Shown piece by piece: positions 35,301 to 47,430 of a stretch of DNA of 64,000 nt. Position numbers and translations under genes: made by a program. The notes under the pieces are model-generated. The model searched no databases and was not told where the DNA came from. It saw only the letters and a list, made by a program, of their open reading frames with translations. Each line of letters opens with the position of its first letter. Positions within the stretch are counted from its first letter, which is position 1. The stretch is from Torreya grandis (taxonomy: Eukaryota > Streptophyta > Pinopsida > Cupressales > Taxaceae). Location: contig JARHVA010000006.1 of the NCBI GenBank assembly GCA_037957365.1, forward strand, positions 8,736,001 to 8,800,000, in the 5' to 3' direction.

Positions 35301-36714
35301 AATCTAAGAGTTTTATCTTGGTATCAAACCTACTAATCTTGTGCGGGGAAGAGGTCTCTGTCAATTAATTGATGATAACATACCAAAAGAAACAGGACAT
35401 GAAAAAATAGAGGATGAAGACATGTCTACAGTTCTCTTTATCACTACTACTGATGAGTGGTATTCCAATATCACACATTTTCTTACCTATGGTGAGTGTC
35501 CTACCCATCTATCTCATAAATAAAAAATAAATGTTAAGTTGAAAGTTGCTAACTATGTCTTATGGGACAATAGTTTTTACAAATAAAGCCTTGATGGCAT
35601 ATTTCTTTGTTGCATGGATAAAGTGCAACAAGGTAAAATTTTTGAGTCCTTACATAATTTGGCTTATGAAGGACATTTTTCTACACCTGTGATCTCTCAC
35701 AAGATTCTACGAGCTAGATATTATTGGCCTACACTATTTCAAGATGCGTACACTTGGGTACGTAAGTGTGAGTTGTGTCAATAGTTCATTAGAAAACCCA
35801 AGTTGGCCACAGTACCTCTCAAGCTGGTGGTGATTGAAGAACCTTTTTAGAAATGGGTTATTGATTTCATTGGTTTCATGAACCCATCCTAAAGTTCTAG
35901 AGACAACTATGTTCTCACCGCAACAGACTATTTTACTAAGTGGGTGGAAGCCATTCCAGTTAAGCATGCTACTTCGGAAGTAGTATGTAATTTTCTTAAA
36001 GAAAATGTTTTTTCCTAATTTGGAGTTCCAAATAAGATTATAGTAGATAATGCCACTTGTTTCTCTTCTCATGAGATCACTGACTTTTGCTACAATCATG
36101 GGATTATTCTTTCCCACTTCTCGGACTACTATCCGCAAAGAAATGGTCAGGCAGAATCAAGTAACAAGAATTTGGTTACTATTATCAGGAAACTAGTAGA
36201 TGACAATCAGAGAACTTAGCATAAAGTATTATTCAATTCTTTATGGGTAGACAGGATTACACCCAAGAGGGCAATAAGTATGTCACCATTTCAACTTCTG
36301 TATGGTTTGAATGTGGAGATACCAATCACCCTAGAACTACCAGCACTGAAGTTGGTAAAAGCAATCGAAGGTCAAACTTTAGAAAAAATTATTGATAAAA
36401 GGATCATGTTCTTAACTGAACTAGAAGAGCAACAGACTATGGTAGTGGACCATATTACTGCACATTAAAATTAGGTCAAAAACCTCTTCGACAAGAGAGT
36501 AAGGATTCATGATTTTTAGATTGGTGATCAAGTCTTGTTGTGAGACAAGATGAGAGAACCAAAAAGAATACATGGAAATTTTGATTCCTTGTAGAGAGGT
36601 CCATTCACCATTCATAAATTCTGTGGTGAAAATAGCTTATTGCTAGAATATCAAGATGGAACACCATTCTCACTGCCTCACAGTGGGAAACATCTAAAGC
36701 ACTTCAATCCTTGA
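35301..36714 (+). pseudogene. Element E: integrase
   Basis: A short linker (35341-35523) leads to integrase. HHCC finger: LHNLAYEGHFSTPVISHKIL (about 35659-35714) and CELCQ (about 35770-35784). Core: WVIDFIGF (about 35856-35880), DYFTKWVEAIPVKHATSEVV (about 35926-35985) giving the first Asp, FGVPNKIIVDNATCFSSHEI (about 36017-36077) the second, and NGQAESSNKNLV (about 36142-36178) the Glu, so the DDE triad is present. C terminus: MSPFQLLYGLNVEIP (about 36280-36325), RGPFTIHKF and SLPHSGKHLKHFNP followed by the stop at 36712-36714. Several premature stops (for example 35785 and 36017 region). No chromodomain. Confidence 0.9.
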
Positions 36715-36918
36715 AGTATCAGATAAGTTTATCTGTATATTTATATATTTGTATAGTTTTATATTTTTATTTGTCTTTTTATTCAGTTTTTGTCTTTTTC
36801 TTTTTGGTAGCTTGACTCCCTGGCCCAATGACATGGATGAAGGCACTTAGAGACTGGGGTCTACTCCCTTCGATCATTTCAAATTTTGATCGATGGAAGT
36901 TCCCTAGTTGGAGCCAAC
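36715..36918 (+). other. Element E 3' untranslated stretch before 3' LTR
   Basis: AT-rich spacer after integrase. No classic polypurine tract directly abuts the LTR; GATCGATGGAAG at 36888-36899 is the nearest purine-rich run. Confidence 0.5.
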
Positions 36919-37179
36919 TGTTGTTCCTAAAATTAGCTACTCTTATTTTGATGGACAACCTCTATGAAACTTGTCTATTTTATGATCATAATCTAAGTTT
37001 GTCATTCGAGACAAGTTTCTCTTGATCTTGAGCATAGTTGACTAACATCCTTGAAAAGTTCACAACATTTCCTCTTCACAATTTTTCAAAAAATGTGAAA
37101 CTCATTGTAGTCTTGATGCGATCAGAATGTCAAACTTCGATAAATTTCAAGCGGTTATTTTTATTTTTTACATGCAAGG

Positions 37180-38095
37180 TCGGTAGAAATTGTCGCTATT
37201 ACATGTTGCTTTTGTTTTTGGTTTTATGCATGGGTGGTGAAAATCATTGCCCTTGCATTTTTTGGCCCTTAGATGCAGGAGTGGTGATTTTTACCACCCT
37301 TGCATATTTTTCACCTCTACATGCATGGGCAGTGAAAATCACCACCCTTTCATGATCTCAATTTTCATGTGTGGCATTTATGACCATGCGTGTCAAGTGG
37401 TTAGCATTGGTTTTGAGGCATTTAAATACTAATTAGTTGCTCATTTTGATTATTTTAAGTTGTTTGCTCCCCCTCCCTACAACCATTCAACCACATGAAT
37501 GACTGGGATTATGATTTCTCTAAATTCAAGCATAGGATTTTGAATTACCAAGTAGGTTTTGCTTTCTTCTCTCTTTGTTTCTAGGTTTTCATTTTTTATT
37601 TTTGTTTTATTTCTTGGTTTTTTTTTTATTTCTTTCTTTTTAGGTTTTTTTTTTCCCCTTCTCCCCCTCCCTCTCTTCCAGGCACTCTAGGTGAAAGCCT
37701 AAAAAATTCACAAAACTTGTTGGTTGAGTTTCTCATGTTTGAGCAGAAAAAATTGCCACCCTTACACAAACTTGTCATCTCTATAATGATGGTAATTTTC
37801 ACTACCCTTACATGTTAAACTTGCTCATGTAGTGAAAATCACCGCCGTTACATGAGTTTTATACCCCATGTGTAAGGGCAGTGATTTTTGCCGCCCTTGC
37901 ATAAGCTCAACCTGTAAAGGTGGAAAAAATTACCGCCTATCCGTAAATAGATCTTACCTTCACATGCCACGGTGGTGATTTTTTCCACCCGTGCATGTTT
38001 TCATCTCAACCTACATAAGCAAAATTTTTTGCCACCAATACAAATTCCCCTCCATATGTAAAGGTGGTAATTTTTACCACCTATGCAAACTTTTG
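37180..38095 (+). repeat. Array of short inverted repeats in element E U3 (copy 2)
   Basis: Counterpart of 25340-26250. Well-preserved units include GTGGTGATTTTTACCACC (37269-37300 region), GCAGTGAAAATCACCACCC (37329-37349) and GGGCAGTGATTTTTGCCGCCC (near 37877-37899). Units bear complementary substitutions less often than expected for neutral decay, though this is only an impression. Confidence 0.75.
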
Positions 38096-38339
38096 TTTAG
38101 ATTTCTTAACTCTTGGAAATTTTGCATTTTCACTTTTTTGAGCTGACTTTGCTTTAGTTTTTTGACCTAATCGCACTTTATCCCTTTCAAGTGCATCCCC
38201 ATGGTCATGATCCTCAACATGTAGTTTTTATAGATTATCAATATTTCTCCTGATTGTATGATCATGACTTTTACTTTAGTTTCTCTTGTGGGTCCTTCAT
38301 CGACATTCTTTCAACAAAATGTCTTCGAAATGACTGAGG

Positions 38340-41300
38340 TTCTCCAAAGAAGTTGACGATAATGAAGTACAAGTATCAAGGTATTTTTTCAATCACCTCA
38401 ATTACTTCTAATTTCAATGACATTAGAGATACAGAGATTGGTCACGTGGATATGGCTGAGTTCATCGAAAGGACTAAATCAAGCAATCTTAGCCATGAAA
38501 TGAAGAGGATAATCGATAGCAATATTCATTCAGTATCTTCTTTTCCTGTAGTGGCTCACAACATATAATTTATTCTTCAGTGTGCTCAATTATATAATAA
38601 GGATACCAGGGCTATGTTAGACGCTATTGGTAATGTGGTGATTAGACTAGATCTTGAGTTCATCAATAAAGTTTTCATGTGTCCTCCTGCTACTTAAGTA
38701 TTAAAGCTTGATTTCATCAAAGCACAAAGAGAATATGACAAAGATCCTGAAAGAGTGAAGAAAGTAATCAACAATAAATGGCTCAAGACTCTAAGGGAAA
38801 ATTTGTCAAGATGGCCATGGAGCTTTCCCAAAAGTGAATTTATAGAAGAATTCAGTAACCTAATCACTCTTCTCAACAGAGTAAGAGGTTTGCCTTCTTC
38901 CTCATAGTTTCATGAATGGATGTACACCTTCATTAAGATAATTCTCTAAGGCAAACAAGTCATTTTCTAGGGAGAACAAATTAGCAATGCTCTACATGAG
39001 TAATTGACAAAGGTATCCACTACCTCCAAATTCTACATGACTTCATACCTAGTGTATATTACCGCCTCGATGAGAACCTTTCTAAGTTTGACATTAGAAG
39101 GAGATAGGAGATTAACCCCAGTATATCAATATTAAAATCAGTTGACATTGAAGGGTTCTATTCATCATTTTAGCAGAGTAAATGACAATTTATTTGTGGT
39201 ATTTTTGTCTCTCTTTAATCTTCAATTAGAACAAAAAAGAGTGTCAGACAAAGCCTGGATAGTTGTGAATGACTTTGGATGTATGTTCTTAAAATTTCCT
39301 TCTTTTTCTTACCTGTGAGTTGGCTTTTTCCAAGGTCATCTTTATATGCTTCCAAGATTCCCTTTAGACAAATTGGTCTTGATGGAGTTATGCAAGCAAA
39401 TAATTGTCATACATAATAAATAGATGGAACTCAAGAAACCTTGTTTCAGGTTCCCAATTGAAATTGGTAGGTTTTCAGTGTTAACAACTGGAAAAGCTAG
39501 AGTTATGGAAACTAAAATGCAGCTCATAACCAAGAAGCATTTCAAAAGAAGACTGAATTTTGATTACAAGGGCGTAAAGGATATGATCAGGAGGAAAACC
39601 CAATTCCATGAGCCTATGATTGAAGATGTTTGGGTAGATCTGAGGACTGTAGAAGATGTCAGAAAAAAGGACTACAGTAGATTATCTCTTGAGCAAATAG
39701 AATATCTGGGACTTGTTGATATCCCTGAGAATCTAGTGGATGATAGAGATTTGATCAATAAAGGATACCATGCTGAACAGGTCACTAATGCCCCTTTTAT
39801 ACCAATCTAATAGTCACAAAAAGAGTTGACTTCCTTAAGGAAAAGATTTGAACTGATATTGGCAAACACCAATGATTGGTTAGTGAATAAGGGAATCACT
39901 TTGAAAGAGTTCATCACATGATCAGAAGCTAAATTTTAAGAGGAAACAAGAAGAAGAGTAGAAAATAGGATGAAGAATAAAAGTGATGTTCCTTCTTCTT
40001 CTAGGCCACATAAGCCTAAAATCATATTTATGACAAAGAAGTCAAAAGTTATGAAAAAAGAGCCATAAATAGTGGATATGGAAGTTAAGAAGCAAAGCAC
40101 TGAATAACCAGTAAGAGAATAGATGGAAATTGATGATAGGCCCATAAATCAATGAGAGAAGGAAACTTCACCTCCTTAAGAGAATGTGTAGTAAGAAACA
40201 GGAATTTCTTCTTCCCTGTCGGGCATGCCTGTTGCAACTCCTTCACCTATTTCTCCAATTAGTGTTCCCTATTTTGGATCACCCTCTCCTTCCAAAGTAA
40301 TTTTTTACAACCCTCAAGGCTCCTTTAGAGATATTATTCATTCCTTAGGATCAATTCCTAGTTTGTCATCCCCATCTTTTGATATCCAAGATAGTTTTGC
40401 TCTCGATCACTCAGCAGAAGGTGCAATTTTTAATGACACTCCACCTATTATTTCCACTACCGGTGTGAGTGCAACTCTAGTAACACCAACCATAGAGATT
40501 GATACTAATGTAAGTACTTATGTGATCTGACCTTGGTTGTCAGCTTATATGCCTAAAAGGAAAAAACAAGCCATCTCTCCAGATGACTTTGATTCAATAA
40601 AATGGTGTCAATAAAAATCAAGGCTCCCAAGAAGCCAAAAATTCTTTCAAATATGATTGGGGATAAGGGACACAAATTTTTGGAAGTTGCAAGACCTCCA
40701 CAAGATGCAATTATTAAAAAAAATTATGTAAGTGACTACTCTATCTCTAGAGTTGAGTTAGGTAAGATAACTCATGAAAGTGTTAAAAGTGATATGCAGT
40801 CAGCTATAGACATCTTGGTTCAGAAGTTTGACAGAGAGAAAGAGATGAAAAATCATTATAAAGAAATGGTGGAATAATTGATTGTAGTGATAAGAAGGAT
40901 CACTTTCACTCCAAAAATAGTAACTCCAAAAGCCATTTCCATATAAGACCCCGTGATTCATAAATTGGAAAAGACCTATCTCAAGGGAAAAGTACTTGAA
41001 GAGTACTTGGACAAGATGCATACACAAGGAATTTCCTTGCTCACAGATTTATCTGAGAAGATGGATAAAATGAGAAAAATAAGAGTAAAACTGGATGATC
41101 TTATTAATATTATTTCTCAAGATGTTGAAAGCATAAGAAAGTATCTTGATAAATGGATAGATATGAAGAATTTAGAAATGAGCACTCTAATATCAATTGG
41201 TGTCATTACTGATAAAGACTCTTACACTGAAACTAAAGAAGCACTGATATATACAATTTGAGTGCTTAAAAATTGATCAACAACCTCAAATCATCAAAGG

Positions 41301-41722
41301 ACCTTAATGAACAAAGTGACATCAATCTTTTACATAAATTGGAGGAGTTGTCTTGCAAGCTTACATCGTAAGACAACCAATTCCTTTCAGCAGAAGAAAT
41401 GATTCAAGAATTTGAAGGTATGTTCTAGAAGGAATTTTAAGATAAGGCATTCTTAGTAGCCTCCATGGACAATATTTTGGATAATCAGTTAACTCTAGAT
41501 AATCTGAAAACTAGGTTAACTAGTCATGCAAAATCGGTCACAGCTGTGAGAGATGTCATAGTCAGGATGAAGGTTATTTTCAAGAATACTGTTACTCTAG
41601 ATAGTATCAAGATACAAGAATATATCACCATGTATGATGCTCACATGAAGAAAGATGGGGCTACAGATTTGAATCAATTTTCCTTTGATTTAATTTCTAT
41701 TTTTTTTAATGCACTTTTGTAA
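38340..41722 (+). pseudogene. Element E: long ORF in U3, 3' LTR copy, unknown function
   Basis: Second, slightly better preserved copy of the U3 frame. Main open stretches are 38353-38568, 39424-39810, 40225-40530, 40602-40877, 40953-41261 and 41465-41722. Visible segments: GHVDMAEFIERTKSSNLSH; WPWSFPKSEFIEEF; FRFPIEIGRFSVLTTGKARV; EPMIEDVWVDLRTVEDVRKK; a Ser/Pro linker (SPISVPYFGSPSPSK); LGKITHESVKSDMQSAIDI; EEYLDKMHTQGIS and a coiled-coil-like tail. It ends at the stop after ISIFFNALL (41720-41722). Because it lies in U3, the genomic RNA would carry this frame once, near its 3' end. Stops shared with the 5' copy are at 38905-38907, 38947-38949 and 39421-39423. Confidence 0.72.
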
Positions 41723-41862
41723 CCACTTTGGACATCTTCACATGTACTTTTGTCATGTGTAATTGCATGTAAAAATATGGAAAGTCTAAATTCAACAAGG
41801 ACTCCTAGCTTTGACTAAGTCAAAGTAATTAATTATTTTTCTAAATCCTCAAGGCCCCTCCC

Positions 41863-41870
41863 TATACATA
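41863..41870 (+). promoter_or_regulatory. Element E 3' LTR TATA-box position (mutated)
   Basis: TATACATA at the position of TATAAATA in the 5' LTR. One substitution weakens it. Confidence 0.5.
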
Positions 41871-42604
41871 AGGAGAGCCTTTTTTGTAAGAGAGAGACAC
41901 ATATATCTTTTAGTAATTGGAAGCAAAACTCTACCCAAATTTAGATGCCTTTTGAGACTTTGAACTCATATTGTAAATCATATTTTCTTAAATGAATGAG
42001 AAAGAAAGTGACTTTTCAAACTTTGTATTGGAATAACTTGTGTTGTTTAGGAAATAATTATTATGTCCTTTTCCTAATACAATCTTATCTATTTGATTAA
42101 ATAAGGAGAGTGAGTGAAGATAATTTGGAAGATGTTCTGAAGTTATTTGTGGACACTTTGTGCTACTATAATTTTATTTAATTTGTTTTTTTTTTGTATT
42201 TTAGTACAAAGCATACTGGAAAGGCTTTGAACTAATTTTATCCTTTATGATCATATACTCTGTTGTAGTTTTCAGTGGAGACTTTGGGCTGCACTTCATT
42301 CTACTATTATATAAGTTATAAATCAGTAAGAGAAGCAATGATAGGCTTTGTACTCTCGTGGGTTTCTAGTGGTTTTAGTTAAATATCAAGGAAGTTTTCC
42401 TTTACTTTGTAAACATCATTTCTGAAAAAAGAGAAATGGATGATATGATCTCACCCTTGAGTTAATTTTTAGTTTATATTAGTTTGTAATAGTTTATAAG
42501 GAACATCCCCTTGCTGAGAGGAGAGATTTATCTCATTACATTGTGGCTGATATACCCATTTTGCCTTCAGTTAGTTTATGACAAAATATTCACCCAACAC
42601 TTTT

Positions 42605-45220
42605 CAATAAATAAAGCATCATGAAAGAGGTGGGGTCAAAAAATAGGACGGGAGGATGAGGGTGCTCAAATGCATCAAATTTGAACAATACTTTAACATC
42701 ATCCTATAACGGACCCTCATGAGAGAGACCAAGTTCATCCAAGATGAATCCCCTTTGTTTAGGGCAAAAGCAAAGAAGGCCCCAAATGGATGTCCTAACT
42801 AAGAGGCCCTGTAACTCCTTGATGATGGAGTAAGGACATTATCTAGCTTAGGGAGGGATATTATGCCAAAATTCAAATTTAACTCTGGGGTTCCCTACCC
42901 CTATGGATTGGATAGGAGGCTCAACACCACTAGTCTCTCTAACAAGGTTGGTGACCCAACCTGAGTGCATGTTGACAAATCACTCATACCTGGTAAAGGC
43001 TATGTCAATAACAACAATGGCCTTGATAGTCTCACACTTAGATTTCCCTCTTGAGTCAACCTAGGAAGGGAAGTAGAAGAGGTAAAAGAGAAATAAGGGG
43101 AATGATGGGCCTTAGCCTTGAATTTCTTATTTTTCTTCTTCTTATCCTTATTGTGGTTAGGTAGAGGCTCCTTGAACACATTTAATTTGTGGTTGTTTTT
43201 CACAAGTAGATAACGTTGAGTTGGAGGTGAGGCTTGCACACTAGACTTTTGGGCAACATAATTAACATCATTGTGCCCCTTCATCTGATGGAAATTTCCA
43301 AACTTAGTGGGTTCATAAAGAAACACCATCTATTATTTTGTTGTGTTTGAGTCAGAAGCCTTATTTTTAGCTAGATTCTTGCTCAAATCATTCACCTAAT
43401 GGTTATTCTTCTTGTCCTTCTTCTTGAGAGGAAAATCAGTGACACCATCATCAGTCATATTGTGATTATGATCATGTGAAGAGGATTAATTTTGGGTTGG
43501 CATGGGATGCATGACCATATATACCTCAAAGACTTCAATCTTTAAACGCTCATTAATAGCTTCATCATATGAGGTGAGCTCACACTTGAGGACCTCAAGG
43601 TGAATTTCTTACCTCAATGCTCGCATGAACAAATCATAAAGTTAATCATCTGAGAACCTCATTATGCATGTATGGATGGATGAATTTCACCTATGCACAA
43701 AATAAAATTTGTATTCACCTTTATCCTATACCATGGAGTTGAGTGACTGGATTTTGAGTATAAAATGTCTAGAGATATCAAATTACTAGAGGAAGTCATT
43801 GAGAAGGAGATAGAAACTAGAGAGAGAATATGGAGGCAGATGTTAAAACCAAACAAGGGCTTCATCTTGTAGAGAATGAGTGAAGAGCTTCAACATCATT
43901 ACTTCATCATGTTCCTAATCCATATACACCATAATGAATGTCATAATATGCTCTATGGGACTAGAGTCTCAAGTTCCATTGAACTTAATCAATTCAAGGA
44001 TAGGACTAGGAAGGGGAATAACACATACCCATAGGGCTAGAGGATTTTGATAGAGATCCTCATAGTCATAGTTGATAGTGGGTTGGTGACGAGCTCCAAG
44101 AGGGAGATTGTGATGGTGATGATTTTTTTTATGCCAATAGACATCATCATAACCCTAATCATGGAAATGATAATGTTGAGGCAGTTCCTGATATGGGAAA
44201 TTCTCATACTAAAGATCATCTCTACCATAGGGTGGGGAATAACCATAGGAAGGATATCATTCCCTGCAGGGATGATGGGATGATGTGTATACTCATGGAA
44301 ATGGTTTTGGTGACCTAGGTCTTGATGATGTTGGGCATGTGCCATCAGACAAGGGTCAACCTGAAGGTGTGATGCTTGAGACATCCCATGGATATTTAGT
44401 GCATAGGTGGTGATTGAAATCATCACACTCATCTGAAAGTCTAAAGTATGGATTCAAAGGATGGGATGACTCTTCATGATGAAGATGCCTTTTGAGTTTG
44501 GATACCTATGACCCATAATATGGACATGAGGGGGTTCTTGCTATAGAGTCTCCTTTTGAGAGAGAAATGAGGAACTCATGCAAAAATTGATCTAGGCACT
44601 CAAAATTGAATGGGTTTAAGCTTTATCTCTAGAGGAAGAACATTACCTAATCTTAGGGGGAGAAAGGTGCACTTTAGTCACATAAAGTCATCTATGATAA
44701 TCATCAATGATCACACATAGCTCATCAGGTCTCAATCATGCAAGGGGATCCTCATCACCTTGAATGGGTGAATGAGTCATGATATGAAGCCAAGGGGAAA
44801 CATCCTCAGATGAATGAATCTCATATTGGTAAACCTACCAATCTTGTTCCCTTTAGAATGTGAGAGGGTCTAGGTCACCATTCTGGGTCAAGAGAACTTC
44901 CTAGATCCTATGATGTTTATGTCATTCTATTACAAACGTGGCCTACTCATGAGTGAGCTCATGGATAAGGCCCTAAATCTAATGAGATCAGCATCCCAAG
45001 GGTGGGAGGTCAGCCATGGATCTAATGAAATAAGGTCAACATAGAAGATAATAGAAAAGGAAAATAGATGGATTAGTAGGGAGAATGACACAAAACTAAA
45101 TTAGGATAAAATAACCAAGGTGAGAGCTAAAACATAACTAAAAGTAAATCCTAACTACTAACAGAGGGTAGTTGGCTAAGAGAGCTCTAAATAGGATAGA
45201 ACTACTGTGAGACCATATGT
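42605..45220 (-). pseudogene. Element D: gag remnant
   Basis: Minus-strand gag, N terminus near 45020 (MADLPPLGC). A His/Met-rich low-complexity stretch follows (44037-44432). The core is IEHIMTFIMVYMD near 43915-43955, then DEALVWF and LPPYSLSSFYLLLNDFL (about 43795-43870), FDISRHFILKIQSLNSMV (about 43735-43790) and DKGEYKF. Further down are LKCELTSYDEAINERLKIEV (about 43530-43590) and a Lys-rich tail (KDKKKKNKKFKAKAHH, about 43105-43155), possibly the RNA-binding end in place of a knuckle. Multiple stops. It ends at the element E insertion; the protease continues at 25082. Confidence 0.8.
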
Positions 45221-45223
45221 GGT

Positions 45224-45241
45224 TTCCCCCTGAGCATGCCA
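45224..45241 (-). promoter_or_regulatory. Element D primer binding site
   Basis: Minus strand reads TGGCATGCTCAGGGGGAA, three bases (TTC) after the LTR end. It differs at a few positions from the sites of F and G, as expected for an older copy. Confidence 0.65.
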
Positions 45242-45244
45242 GAA

Positions 45245-45756
45245 TGTGGCTACAAGAATATAAATGGAACCACTAGTGTTTAGCAGGGGGTATATAGGGT
45301 ATTTAAACAAATAAATAGAAGGATATAGGGCTCAAGGCTTCTATGGGATACAGGAGATCTATAGTGGCTATCCAATTTTCCATCTTTCACCAAGTTATAA
45401 ATAGAATTGTATACCAAGTTAGGGCTAACATGATCAAGTGTACAAAGGATGTAGGTATCTCTAGTGGGTATAAAAATAGTAAAGCAAGTAGCTAAGACTA
45501 TAAAATTATTTGCAAATAAATTATGGAAATGACAATGCTGAATAAAGAGAGCTAACAAGCAATATGTAAACTAAGAAGCAAAGGCACTTTCAAGCCAAAT
45601 GAAAGACATTTTAAATATTAAATATGTTTTCAAGAAAGGGGTCAAGATCATGCCTAATCTAGGTTTGAGCTAACCCTTTACTTTTAACACTATTGTTCCC
45701 TAATAATGCAAATTTTTAGTTCAGAAAGAATAGAGATTGTTTATGCAAATTGTATA
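45245..45756 (-). repeat. Element D 5' LTR, LTR-PBS end
   Basis: Begins (plus strand) TGTGGCTAC directly next to the PBS, giving a minus-strand CA end. It continues AT-rich to the F insertion and probably resumes at 50226. A TATATAG at 45291-45297 may be incidental, as it leaves almost no R/U5. The partner LTR was not found. Confidence 0.6.
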
Positions 45757-45761
45757 GGTTG
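45757..45761. repeat. Element F target-site duplication, left
   Basis: GGTTG, identical to 50221-50225. Confidence 0.9.
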
Positions 45762-46482
45762 TGTTGATGTCTTAAAATTGCGCTAGATCTTAATCAAAAA
45801 CAATGGGAAGTTTCAAGCTCTGGGACAATGTGGCTTGAAAATAACCTCCAAATTTTAAAGAAGCTGGTCTCTTCTTTTGTATTGGGTGTTGGGGAAAAGG
45901 GTTAGGAGACTAAATAGAAACACAAAATGTAGGAATTGAAACCTAACTATAACGATGCGCCTGAGAGTAATCCTAATACTGACCTAAGCAAAGTGAAACT
46001 ATTATGTGATTTTATTACATTTAAGAGTAGACAAGTGCATGATAAATGTAAAAGATTGGAATAATAGAAACAGAGGCTCACAACAGGGGAGTCTTTTGCT
46101 GAGATACAGGAATTGTCAACAAAGGCATAGTGTTTAATATTCTTAATAGAATCTTCCAATCACATTAGAGGCACAAAAGTCATGCACAGTTATGTAGAAC
46201 TTCAGACTCTAGAAAATGGGACAGAAGTAAATAACATTTCCAATCACAACACTAGAAAATCTATAGCATAGACTACTTTGCAAATGACACAGATAACATC
46301 AACAAGGGCATAGTGTTCAATTTTATTATTGAATCTTCCAGTCATACAAAAGATGAAAAAACACACACAGTCATATAAAGCTTTCAACTCAAGAAAATGT
46401 AACAAAAGAAAATGATATTATTGGTCAAAAACTATGAAAGTCTAAAACTATGAGAATTCCCCCTCCTAGATTTTACAATCCT

Positions 46483-46494
46483 CCTTATATAGCC
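46483..46494 (-). promoter_or_regulatory. Element F 3' LTR TATA box
   Basis: Minus strand GGCTATATAAGG, conserved in the other LTR at 49147-49158. Confidence 0.65.
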
Positions 46495-46739
46495 TTGGAT
46501 GACTCTTTAGATCATTTCCTTTCCCACGCAATTTTCTCTGTCCTTCACCTCCTTGGCCACTCAACTATCTATTCTACCTCTACTGTTAGGGGACAAAAAG
46601 ATGGCACTTTCAATGCTATGGGGGGCTCCAAAAATCTACCTGATGAACTGTTTCATCTACTCAAATTAACTCCATCCAATTTTCCCTCCATTTTGCTTTA
46701 ACAGATAGATGGCAACTCTGTTCTATTAGATACGAAAGA

Positions 46740-47430
46740 GGACACTTAGCTAATTCATGAAATTATCCTTATGGTCTAGGAGGCACCGAAGGATGACACT
46801 TGGCACCTTCCACCTGATTCATTGAAGACATGCGGCTTTCTCTGTTTCCTGTGTAGTAACACTAGGGGCATATATCAGACTCTGACAGATGGAAACATTT
46901 GATAGGTTTTGTAGACTTTTGAAGTAACACCTGGGACCCACCACAACCTTTATTCAACAATGAAACTTGAGGATGATCCCTCGAACATTGACACATGGAA
47001 ATATTTGCTGCTCCTAGGAAGATACGTGGCATCTTCTGCTTCTTCGTCTAAAGGTACATGGTGCCTTCTGCTGCCTTTTAGGGATGGAGTAGAAAGGGAC
47101 CAGAGAGTGACACTTGGAAGCCTCCACTGCCTCTACTACTTATCTCATTGAAAGTCTTTGAATGAAATGCAAACACCGATATGAGACACGGGTGCTGACA
47201 CATGGTGCGTTCTGCTTAACTGCTATTTGGGTATGTGGCACGGTCTGTGATTCTTTGAAAGTTACAAAAGGGGCCTCAAAAGATGCCAGCTATCCAGCTT
47301 CATCTCCCAAAAAGTGACACTTGGTAGCTTTTGCTTAAACTTGAACTTGAGCACAAATGAGATGAAGGAAACAAGAAGGGGAAAAAGACCTATGCTCAGA
47401 GGGTGACACTTGGCAGCTTTCGTTGCATCT
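46740..47430 (-). repeat. G-box-like motif array in element F U3 (copy 1)
   Basis: Some eleven occurrences of a GACAC-N-TGGCA-type core (plus strand), at about 46794, 46986, 47023, 47059, 47108, 47203, 47224, 47314 and 47405 among others, usually followed by a CTTTC/CTTCC/CTTCTGC stretch. Variants include ACGTGGCA and ACATGGTG. Intervals are irregular (35-100 bp), so this is an iterated motif and not a simple tandem repeat. Confidence 0.7.

Larger units (their letters stand above)
25083..42599 (+). mobile_element. Element E: complete Ty3/gypsy element with giant LTRs
   Basis: Two homologous LTRs, 25083-30736 (5654 bp) and 36919-42599 (5681 bp), flank a 6182-bp interior with gag, protease, an extra RNase H-like domain, RT, RNase H and integrase, all plus strand. 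LTR ends are TGTTG...CAACA, a 5-bp terminal inverted repeat. The flanks are CTTTC (25078-25082) and CTTTT (42600-42604), a target-site duplication with one mismatch. It sits between gag and protease of D. LTR divergence is about 11% over the first 230 bp by eye. The extra RNase H suggests the Tat group. Stops interrupt every domain, so it is not autonomous now. Confidence 0.92.
36919..42599 (+). repeat. Element E 3' LTR
   Basis: Pair of the LTR at 25083-30736, with the same TGTTG start and CAACA end. It ends one base before the degenerate target-site repeat CTTTT (42600-42604). Confidence 0.93.
21250..45756 (-). mobile_element. Element D: minus-strand Ty3/gypsy element split by element E
   Basis: Pol is at 21250-25082 and gag, primer binding site and LTR end at 42600-45756. 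The two halves are separated precisely by element E (25083-42599). The order on the minus strand is LTR end, PBS, gag, [E], protease, RT, RNase H, integrase. No archaeal-type second RNase H was seen between RNase H and integrase. The left LTR was not located. D is the host of E and of F. Confidence 0.8.

Noticed and set aside
44047..44283. Plus-strand Ile/Met-rich frame
   Set aside because: Antisense shadow of the His/Met-rich part of element D gag.
45291..45297. TATATAG as the element D promoter
   Set aside because: It is only about 45 bp from the LTR end, leaving almost no R and U5; probably coincidental.
46450..46701. 83-codon frame within element F LTR
   Set aside because: Repeated in the other LTR only in broken form, antisense to the element and overlapping its TATA box; probably not coding.
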